This document shows, in pieces, positions 58,628 to 64,000 of a stretch of DNA of 64,000 nt (positions within the stretch are counted from its first letter, which is position 1; the number at the start of each line of letters is the position of its first letter). This DNA comes from CALBPI01 sp038524795 (lineage in GTDB: Bacteria; Pseudomonadota; Gammaproteobacteria; Steroidobacterales; Woeseiaceae): assembly GCA_038524795.1 (NCBI GenBank), contig JBCBIJ010000003.1, positions 62,001-126,000 on the forward strand, in the 5' to 3' direction. The notes under the pieces are model-generated. The model searched no databases. It was not told the origin of the DNA and saw nothing but the letters and a program-made list of their open reading frames with translations. The translations under genes were made by a program, and so were the position numbers.

Positions 58628-60304
58628 TCAGGCGGTCGCTTCAAGCGCAGCCTCGCGCAGCGCGCGTTTGAAGATCTTGGCGCTCGCGGTCTTGGGCAGT
58701 GGCTCTGCACGCACCTCGATGTGAGCCGGAACCTTGAAGTGCGCGAGCCGCTCGCCGAGAAAGCCCCGCAAGGCATCGCCTGACACATCAGCACCCGCGC
58801 TGACCACCGCAACGACCTTTTCGCCGAGCGCCTCGTCAGGCAGCCCGAACACGGCGGCCTCAGCCACCTCGGGGTGCTCGTAGAGTGCGTTCTCAACTTC
58901 CTGGCAGCTGATGTTCTCGCCGCCACGTATGACGATGTCCTTGATGCGATCGACGATGTACACAAAGCCCTCGTCGTCGACATAGCCGACGTCACCCGAC
59001 TTCACGTAGCCCCCTTCGAGCGTTTCCGCCGTCGCCTGGTCCTGGTTCAGGTAGCCGCGCATGTTCGTGATGCTCTTGATCCAGATCTCTCCGGCTTCGC
59101 CCGTCGCGCACTCGTTGCCATCATCTTCAACGATACGAATGTCCACGAGCGGAAAGCAGGCCTGACCCACGCTGTCTGGCTTGGCTTCGTAGAGCTGCCC
59201 GGCGTTGGCCGTGCCCATGGCGCTCGTCTCGGTCATGCCATAACCGATCGAGGGTTTCACGTGTTCAAACGCGCCGTCGATGACGGGCACGTGCGCTGCG
59301 GGCCGCGCGGCACCGCCGCCCGAGACGGCGTAGAGCGAGCTCAGGTCGCGCCCGCTTTCTTTTGCGGCGCGGGCCAGTTCGAACGACATGCTGGGCACGC
59401 CGTTGAATGCCGTCAGATGCTCCGTCTCAATGAGCTCCAGCGCCTTGTCGACATTCCAGCGGTGCATGATCACCATCTTCTGCCCACCGAGTACCGAGAG
59501 CAGGAACATCGCGTTACAACCCGTGACGTGAAACAGCGGTACCGTCATCAGCAAGCCGAGCTGTCGTCCCTCGGCCGGACCAACGCCACGCACCGTGCGA
59601 TCGGCCGTGGTCAACAGCGCCCACTCCATGAGCGCCTGGATCGTGGCCCGGTGCGTGGTCATGACGCCCTTTGGCGCACCCGTCGAGCCCGACGTGTAAA
59701 AAATGGTACCGAGATCGTCGGGTGCGGCGCCCGGTACTTCGGCCCCGGCGTCACCCGTCGCAACAAACGCGTCCCAGGTCATGGCGCCCGCGGCCTCACC
59801 ATCGGCGGTGATCACCGTCAGCCCGCGGGGGCCGGCAATGGGAACCAGCCGCTCGGCGCGTTGAACGTCGGCGAACACGACGCGCGCGCCGCAATCGCCA
59901 AACGCGTAGTCGAGCTCCGCAGTCTGCCACCAGGCGTTCATGGGCACGGCAACCGCGCCCAGCCGCGTGATGGCCATGTAGGCCAGAATCCACTCGGGCA
60001 AATTTCGCATGGCAATGGCCACGGGATCGCCGGGCTTCACGCCCGTCCGCTGCAGCGCATCGGCCGCCTGACGTGACGCCGCGTCAGCTTCCGCAAAGCT
60101 CATACGCCGCTCGTGGTAGACGACGAGCGTGGCGTCGCCGTAGGTCGCGGCGGCGTGCGCGTACAACGCACCCAGCGTGGGCGGCGCGTTTTCGAAGACG
60201 GGGTAGGTCACACCGTCAAGCTCGACCTCACCCAATTTGAATTCCGGCGCCGTTGCGATGGCCGCCTCGCAAAACGCGCGAATCGGATTCTCAGTTGCCC
60301 CCAT
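58628..60304 (-). CDS. acyl-CoA synthetase (AMP-forming)
   Basis: A 558-residue ANL-superfamily ligase. The P-loop-like A3 motif is IFYTSGSTGAPKGVMTTH, A5 is GYGMTET, A7 and A8 are YVKSGDVGYVDDEGFVYIVDRIKD, and the A10 region ends PKTASAKIFKRALR with the catalytic Lys (Gly of the usual TxxGK is Ala here). It activates a fatty or aromatic acid to its CoA thioester with ATP, the entry step to the acyl-CoA pathway encoded upstream. Converges on the carboxylesterase stop. Confidence 0.9.
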   Translation of the reverse strand: MGATENPIRAFCEAAIATAPEFKLGEVELDGVTYPVFENAPPTLGALYAHAAATYGDATLVVYHERRMSFAEADAASRQAADALQRTGVKPGDPVAIAMRNLPEWILAYMAITRLGAVAVPMNAWWQTAELDYAFGDCGARVVFADVQRAERLVPIAGPRGLTVITADGEAAGAMTWDAFVATGDAGAEVPGAAPDDLGTIFYTSGSTGAPKGVMTTHRATIQALMEWALLTTADRTVRGVGPAEGRQLGLLMTVPLFHVTGCNAMFLLSVLGGQKMVIMHRWNVDKALELIETEHLTAFNGVPSMSFELARAAKESGRDLSSLYAVSGGGAARPAAHVPVIDGAFEHVKPSIGYGMTETSAMGTANAGQLYEAKPDSVGQACFPLVDIRIVEDDGNECATGEAGEIWIKSITNMRGYLNQDQATAETLEGGYVKSGDVGYVDDEGFVYIVDRIKDIVIRGGENISCQEVENALYEHPEVAEAAVFGLPDEALGEKVVAVVSAGADVSGDALRGFLGERLAHFKVPAHIEVRAEPLPKTASAKIFKRALREAALEATA

Positions 60305-60366
60305 CGTGGTCTCCCCCAGACCAGCTCAATTCCGTCGAGAGTGTAGCACCGCGCGACGTTAGCAAA

Positions 60367-60395
60367 CCGTATGCAATCCGTTATCGGGACGTCAC
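60367..60395 (+). promoter_or_regulatory. PHO-box-like direct repeats (three units)
   Basis: CCGTATG, CCGTTAT and ACGTCAC at 11-base period (60367, 60378 and 60389) match the direct-repeat layout of PhoB boxes (7-mer, 4-base spacer, 7-mer). Almost the same array precedes the PlcP gene (17 of 19 bases match in the last two units). It lies 300 bases before the first 61-residue peptide gene, so a long leader is implied. Confidence 0.6.
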
Positions 60396-60396
60396 A

Positions 60397-60694
60397 GCTT
60401 GCCGCAACACTACGAACTCGACGAGCAGCAATGGGTTACAGCCAGCACATCTGACGGATGCTCGCCAACGCCAGGCGGCTCAGCTCGGGAATGCGGAGTG
60501 ATCGCCTCAAGAATGGCATCGCTCCTGCCGCTAGCCGCGCGCAACTTGGTGGTAGTGTTGCAGTCGAAACAAGCGAACGACCCGTTGATTGCAACCTTTT
60601 GACCTGACGGCACATCTAAGTACTGAAGCCAATCGAAAAGAGACCTACAGACCCGCAACGACAGCAGCGCATGCTGCACACAAGGATGCCCCCC
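60397..60694 (+). other. gene-poor leader region
   Basis: A 298-base stretch between the PHO-box-like repeats and the 61-residue peptide gene. It holds no convincing gene: the open frames here lack a ribosome site and biased codon use. It would be the transcribed leader if the PHO box drives the peptide, and could carry an RNA element, but no clear structure was identified. Confidence 0.4.
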
Positions 60695-60880
60695 ATGAAC
60701 GTCCTGCAAAGCTACTCACGCGAATTGATCGCGGCCAACAACGACTCCAGTGAATTGCCTGGCGCCACGCCTCCCAAGCGCGACAAGATCACCGAGAACC
60801 GCAGCCCCGCTCCCCAAGAGCGTCGGCAGACCGACCAGCTCTCGCACTGGCTCGACCGGGTAATGGACCGCAGCGCCTGA
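60695..60880 (+). CDS. 61-residue small protein, Pho locus (paralogue 1)
   Basis: A 61-residue protein starting MNVLQSYSRELIAANNDSS and ending WLDRVMDRSA. It is a paralogue of the product at 61853-62038: both are 61 residues with no gap, and 28 of 61 positions match, concentrated in the two ends. The N-terminal NxLQxYSRELIAANxDSS and C-terminal WLDRVM blocks flank a variable polar middle. AAGGA lies eight bases upstream. No domain is known to me. It is followed by a rho-independent terminator. Confidence 0.7.
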   Translation: MNVLQSYSRELIAANNDSSELPGATPPKRDKITENRSPAPQERRQTDQLSHWLDRVMDRSA

Positions 60881-60905
60881 CACCCATCGAATAGAACGCA
60901 TACGA

Positions 60906-60933
60906 AAGGCGCCTTTCGGGCGCCTTCTTTTTT
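60906..60933 (+). terminator. rho-independent terminator after small protein 1
   Basis: AAGGCGCC (60906-60913) and GGCGCCTT (60919-60926) form an 8-bp stem, followed by C and six T residues. It ends the first small-protein transcript 26 bases after its stop. Confidence 0.85.
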
Positions 60934-60952
60934 CCCGCGCCCTTTCACCGGA

Positions 60953-60981
60953 CGGTATCGAAACCGTCATCGGCACGTCAC
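60953..60981 (+). promoter_or_regulatory. PHO-box-like direct repeats before plcP
   Basis: CGGTATC, CCGTCAT and ACGTCAC lie at 11-base period (60953, 60964 and 60975). The last two units, separated by CGGC, fit the PhoB box consensus well. They end 45 bases before the preferred plcP start, leaving room for a -10, which also argues against the upstream ATG at 60982. Confidence 0.65.
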
Positions 60982-61026
60982 ATGCGGCGTTCAGGCTTCC
61001 GCCAAGCCAACATCGGTCGGAAGCCA

Positions 61027-61836
61027 ATGAACGACACAATGACGCCTGGCGCTTCTCCAGAAATCGGCGGCACGCTGCGTGCACGCAGTGCCTTCATTTC
61101 TGACCTGCACCTCGGCACGACGGGTTGCCGCGCTGAACTGCTGCTCGACTTCCTCGAACGTTGCGACGTGGACCACCTGTTCCTCGTCGGTGACGTAATC
61201 GATCTCGAGCGCATGCAACAGTCGGTGCACTGGCCCTCAAGCCACACCGCCGTGATGCGTCAAATCTTCCGGCTCGCGGCGGGCGGTATGGCGGTGACGT
61301 ACATCCCCGGCAACCACGACGCCCGGCTGCGCGCGTTCGCGGGCAGCGAGTTCAGGGGCGTCAGTCTTCTGCATAATGTGATCCACGAAACGGCGGACTC
61401 GCGCCGCCTGCTCGTAACCCATGGCGACCAATTCGACGCAGAACTGCGAATCGGATCACTCAAGGAACGCATCGGTTCCGCCGCTTACCAATGGCTGGTG
61501 GATGTCGACGTCGGCATTAACCGGGTACGCGAGCGGCTGGGGTACGAGCGCATCCGACTCGCGAGCGCGGTGAAGATGAAAGTTGGCAGCGCGCGCAAGT
61601 ACATCGACGAGTTCGAGTGCCTGGCCACGCTATATGCGCGACGACGCGGTCTGGACGGCATCGTCTGCGGGCACATCCACAAACCCGCCTGCATTGAGGG
61701 CGATGGCATTGGCTATTACAACGATGGCGACTGGGTGGAGCACTGCAGCGTGCTCGTGGAAGACGCTTCTGGCCGGATGCGGGATATCACGTGGTCCGGC
61801 GACAGCTTGTCAGTGGCAGCACCGAATGCGGCCTGA
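61027..61836 (+). CDS. plcP: PlcP-like metallophosphoesterase (phosphate-regulated phospholipase C)
   Basis: A 269-residue COG2908-type metallophosphoesterase, the family often annotated as UDP-2,3-diacylglucosamine diphosphatase. Metal motifs: FISDLHLGT, GDVIDLE, IPGNHDAR, THGDQFD and VCGHIHKP. Proteins of this group include PlcP, which turns membrane phospholipids into diacylglycerol under phosphate starvation in marine bacteria and Sinorhizobium. The PHO box and the neighbouring glycosyltransferase support PlcP over LpxH. The small protein 2 gene follows after 16 bases. Confidence 0.8.
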   Translation: MNDTMTPGASPEIGGTLRARSAFISDLHLGTTGCRAELLLDFLERCDVDHLFLVGDVIDLERMQQSVHWPSSHTAVMRQIFRLAAGGMAVTYIPGNHDARLRAFAGSEFRGVSLLHNVIHETADSRRLLVTHGDQFDAELRIGSLKERIGSAAYQWLVDVDVGINRVRERLGYERIRLASAVKMKVGSARKYIDEFECLATLYARRRGLDGIVCGHIHKPACIEGDGIGYYNDGDWVEHCSVLVEDASGRMRDITWSGDSLSVAAPNAA

Positions 61837-61852
61837 ATGAATGGATACCAAA

Positions 61853-62038
61853 ATGAACATCTTGCAACGCTACTCACGCGAACTGATTGCGGCTAACAGC
61901 GACTCCAGCGGTTCGCGCAACACGGCGCTGGTTTGGCGGGGCCAGGTCATCGAGAAAGTCGCCACAGCGCGTAACGACGATGACAGTGACGATCGTCTCC
62001 CCACCTGGCTCGATCGGGTCATGCGAAAAACCGCCTGA
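61853..62038 (+). CDS. 61-residue small protein, Pho locus (paralogue 2)
   Basis: A 61-residue protein, MNILQRYSRELIAANSDSS to WLDRVMRKTA. Its length and both ends match the product of 60695-60880 (28 of 61 identical without gaps). The start at 61853 was chosen because it gives the equal length; ATG at 61841 is in frame upstream. It is transcribed with plcP and is followed by a terminator. Function unknown; a membrane-surface or protein-binding role would fit the amphipathic ends. Confidence 0.7.
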   Translation: MNILQRYSRELIAANSDSSGSRNTALVWRGQVIEKVATARNDDDSDDRLPTWLDRVMRKTA

Positions 62039-62062
62039 ACTGACCAACGCTCAAGCACGAAG

Positions 62063-62091
62063 AAGGCGCCCCGCGAGGGCGCCTTTTTTTT
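62063..62091 (+). terminator. rho-independent terminator after plcP/small protein 2
   Basis: AAGGCGCCC (62063-62071) and GGGCGCCTT (62077-62085) form a 9-bp stem with a 5-base loop, followed by T residues through 62091. It lies 25 bases after the small-protein stop and closely resembles the terminator at 60906. Confidence 0.88.
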
Positions 62092-62103
62092 CGTCGGCCT
62101 GCG

Positions 62104-62688
62104 CTAGACGCCGATCAACTGGCGCAAGGCATCGATACCCGGACCAAGGACCACATGATCGAGGTCGATCAGGGTGAGACTGACAGCCGACAGCGCCAAT
62201 CCGATCGCGGCGCCCGCTATCACGTCAGTCGGGTAATGCAAACCGAGGACAACCCGTGAAGCCGCCACGAGCAGCAGGAAGGGCAGCGTGACCAAGGTCA
62301 GCACGGGAACGTAGTAGGCGAACATGACCGTGAACAACACCGCGTGCAGCGTGTGGCCCGAAGGAAAGCTGAACTCATCGAGCGGTGCAGTACGGGCCAC
62401 GATCTCGCCGTGCGAGACAAACGGGCGCAAACGAACCAGCCGTGTCTTGAGGTACTTGTACAGGTACACACCGGCGAGCGCTGTGAGTCCCACATGCAGC
62501 ATGGCGACGGCCGCCGGCAGTCCACCCGCGATCGTGATCACAACCAGCAACGTGTACCAGGCGACACCGTCGCCGAGCCGACTGGCCACGCGAAACAGGC
62601 CGCGGCAAACAGGGTTTCGCGACCAGGTGTTGATACGAATACAGACCCGCCGTTCGAAAGCGTCGGCGCGCAACAGCAACGGATGCAT
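62104..62688 (-). CDS. PAP2-family lipid phosphatase
   Basis: A 194-residue integral membrane phosphatase. The PAP2 signature is complete: KYLKTRLVRLRPF (KxxxxxxRP), FPSGHTLH and SRVVLGLHYPTDV. About five membrane helices carry it. It probably hydrolyses phosphatidic acid or a lipid pyrophosphate, producing diacylglycerol for the glycosyltransferase. The start at 62688 has AGAGGG upstream. Divergent from the glycosyltransferase gene, with PHO-box-like sequences in both directions. Confidence 0.88.
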   Translation of the reverse strand: MHPLLLRADAFERRVCIRINTWSRNPVCRGLFRVASRLGDGVAWYTLLVVITIAGGLPAAVAMLHVGLTALAGVYLYKYLKTRLVRLRPFVSHGEIVARTAPLDEFSFPSGHTLHAVLFTVMFAYYVPVLTLVTLPFLLLVAASRVVLGLHYPTDVIAGAAIGLALSAVSLTLIDLDHVVLGPGIDALRQLIGV

Positions 62689-62757
62689 GAGGTGCCCTCT
62701 CGCGTGTGAACTTGCGCGGAATATGCGCGGTCCAGGTGACAGGGAATTGACTGAAGC

Positions 62758-62775
62758 GTGACGCTTTCGTGACGC
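62758..62775 (-). promoter_or_regulatory. PHO-box-like repeat driving the PAP2 gene
   Basis: On the minus strand, GCGTCAC, GAAA, GCGTCAC: two identical 7-mers with a 4-base spacer. This is the spacing of a PhoB box. It lies 70 bases before the PAP2 ATG. Confidence 0.55.
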
Positions 62776-62786
62776 CTGAAAACAGC

Positions 62787-62804
62787 CTGTCACTGTGCTG
62801 TAAC
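62787..62804 (+). promoter_or_regulatory. PHO box driving the glycosyltransferase gene
   Basis: CTGTCAC, TGTG, CTGTAAC is a close match to the PhoB consensus of two CTGTCAT units with a 4-base spacer. A TACCGT element (62815-62820), ten bases downstream, could be the -10. The start codon is at 62848. Confidence 0.7.
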
Positions 62805-62847
62805 GCGAACCCGATACCGTCGCGCCAAATTGCCGGAGAGGCGTCCC

Positions 62848-63921
62848 ATGATGCGTATCGCAATTGTTACTGATGCGTGGCTGCCACAGACCAATGGCGT
62901 CGTCACCACCCTGTCCCGGACGGCCGAGTGCCTGCGGGACTTGGGCTACGACGTAAAGATGTTCACGCCCGAACCGTTCCGCACGATCCCCTGCCCCTAC
63001 TACGCGGAGATCCGCCTGTCGCTATTCCCGGGACGGCGCCTGCGGCGCGACCTCGAGGCTTACGCGCCCGACGCGATCCACATCGCAACCGAGGGACCGC
63101 TGGGTCTCGCGGCACGTCGATACTGCAAGCGCCGAAAGCTCGCCTTTACGACGTCTTACCACACCCAGTTTCCCGCCTACGTGCGCAAGCGCGTACCGAT
63201 CCCCGAGCGCTGGACCTACAAACTCATTCGTTGGTTCCACAACGCTGCACACTGCACGCTAGCACCGACACCCGCCATCGTAGAGGAGCTGCGCAAGAAC
63301 GGGTTCCGCAACCCTGTCCTCTGGGGTCGCGGCGTCGATACGGCGTTGTTTCGACCCAGCGAAGCCGCGCGAGATCCGCGAGGCGGCCCGGTCTACATCT
63401 ACGTGGGTCGCGTCGCCGTGGAGAAAAACCTCGAAGCCTTTACGGGCATGGCTGTCGAGGGCCGCAAGATCGTCGTGGGCGACGGCCCGGACCTCGCACG
63501 CTTGCGCGCCGACTACCCGGACTGCACCTACACCGGCTATAAGTACGGCGAAGAGCTGGCCGCGATTCTTGCCGCGGCCGATGTGTTCGTCTTTCCGAGC
63601 CGCACGGATACCTTTGGTTTGGTGATGCTCGAAGCGATGGCTTGTGGTGTGCCGGTCGCAGCCTACCCGGTGCCGGGGCCGATCGATGTCGTTCGCAACG
63701 GCGTGACCGGTGCGCTGCACACGTCGCTAGCGCGCGCCTGCGAACTGGCGCTGCAGCTCGATCGGCAAGCCTGTCGCAGTCACGCGCTGGCGCACAACTG
63801 GCAGCGCTGCACGCGGCAATTCGAGGCACGCCTCGTCACCACGACGTCCGGTGCGCTCATCGCACCCATCGCCCGCACGGGCTTGGATGACGCGAACCCT
63901 CGCGCGACGGGGCTCGCGTAG
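62848..63921 (+). CDS. GT4-family glycosyltransferase (Agt-like)
   Basis: A 357-residue GT-B fold glycosyltransferase of family 4. The N-terminal part begins IAIVTDAWLPQTNGVVTTLSR; the donor-binding C-terminal part has YVGRVAVEKN and SRTDTFGLVMLEAMACGVPV with the EX7E-like glutamates. Homologues glycosylate diacylglycerol (Agt) to give glycolipids during phosphate starvation, alongside PlcP. GGAGAGG lies seven bases before ATG 62848; ATG 62851 is an equal alternative. It may be truncated in no way, as the stop follows a short tail; the window ends 79 bases later with no further gene. Confidence 0.85.
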   Translation: MMRIAIVTDAWLPQTNGVVTTLSRTAECLRDLGYDVKMFTPEPFRTIPCPYYAEIRLSLFPGRRLRRDLEAYAPDAIHIATEGPLGLAARRYCKRRKLAFTTSYHTQFPAYVRKRVPIPERWTYKLIRWFHNAAHCTLAPTPAIVEELRKNGFRNPVLWGRGVDTALFRPSEAARDPRGGPVYIYVGRVAVEKNLEAFTGMAVEGRKIVVGDGPDLARLRADYPDCTYTGYKYGEELAAILAAADVFVFPSRTDTFGLVMLEAMACGVPVAAYPVPGPIDVVRNGVTGALHTSLARACELALQLDRQACRSHALAHNWQRCTRQFEARLVTTTSGALIAPIARTGLDDANPRATGLA

Positions 63922-64000
63922 CGGACAATCCGTATTGGCACGCGCGGCAGCCCCGGGGTAGCCTATGTCACATCCGCCACGTCAAAGGCCGCGTGCGAAG

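Noticed and set aside
60399..60709. Possible genes on either strand in the 60.4-60.7 kb gap
   Set aside because: The start codons lie next to the PHO-like repeats or lack a ribosome site, and the translations have no recognisable pattern.
61027..61836. LpxH annotation for the metallophosphoesterase
   Set aside because: The fold is shared, but PHO boxes and the glycosyltransferase/PAP2 neighbours favour PlcP. LpxH remains an alternative.

Overview
The window is a dense, GC-rich chromosomal segment with short intergenic gaps, ATGA/TGATG overlaps and lipoprotein/OmpA envelope genes. This fits a free-living, probably marine gammaproteobacterium. The family pointers are E. coli-type RraA, GlcB (723 aa) and YghU homologues, a glyoxylate shunt controlled by a LysR protein, and a phosphate-starvation lipid-remodelling locus. 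The genus cannot be fixed from the sequence alone. No rRNA, tRNA, CRISPR array, insertion sequence or prophage was recognised.

Layout. (1) 0.1-3.1 kb: an ECF sigma factor with its own ECF-type promoter, a membrane anti-sigma-like protein with a HEAT-like domain, and two secreted DUF4097 proteins in one operon. (2) 3.1-9.9 kb: a DUF2306 membrane protein, a NarL-type two-component system with a membrane protein and a lipoprotein, a serine hydrolase, and a secreted protein with a TonB-box-like N-terminus. (3) 10-22 kb: mixed small metabolic and stress genes. These include a glutaredoxin, an exported SDR, a PLA2-like lipoprotein, a PaiB-type regulator, a haloalkane dehalogenase, a cupin, an RHH regulator divergent from a glycine-zipper peptide, an RDD protein, a transglutaminase, and a six-gene operon of isochorismatase, DUF5996, DUF427, SnoaL-like, DUF1272 and DUF817. 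(4) 22-28 kb: Pit/DUF47 phosphate transport, a secreted subtilisin with two PPC domains, a pterin dehydratase and an OmpA-like protein.

(5) 28.1-42.4 kb is the most striking region. Eleven consecutive minus-strand genes encode two Ser/Thr kinases, a PP2C phosphatase, an FHA protein with an actin/Hsp70-like N-terminus, a TolQ/ExbB-type proton channel, two VWA proteins with an ExbD-like N-terminal membrane helix, a PEGA/formylglycine-type SUMF1 protein, a glycine-rich lipoprotein, a second lipoprotein and a small acidic secreted protein. I infer a phospho-regulated, proton-motive-force-coupled envelope complex. It contains no type VI secretion core genes and may be undescribed.

(6) 42.6-52.7 kb: DUF3108, rraA, aceA/LysR/glcB, arsC, yghU, an OmpA protein and a DM13 protein. 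Three copies of a palindromic intergenic repeat lie here, two of them with tandemly expanded right arms. (7) 52.4-60.3 kb: a tight minus-strand operon (MaoC, SDR, thiolase, TPR protein, ABM monooxygenase, Fe-S uracil-DNA glycosylase, small membrane protein), plus a carboxylesterase and an acyl-CoA ligase, suggesting acyl-CoA catabolism. (8) 60.3-64 kb: a PHO-box-controlled locus encoding a PlcP-like phospholipase C, a PAP2 lipid phosphatase, an Agt-like glycosyltransferase and two 61-residue paralogous small proteins. This is probably the machinery that swaps phospholipids for glycolipids under phosphate starvation, with two new small proteins attached.
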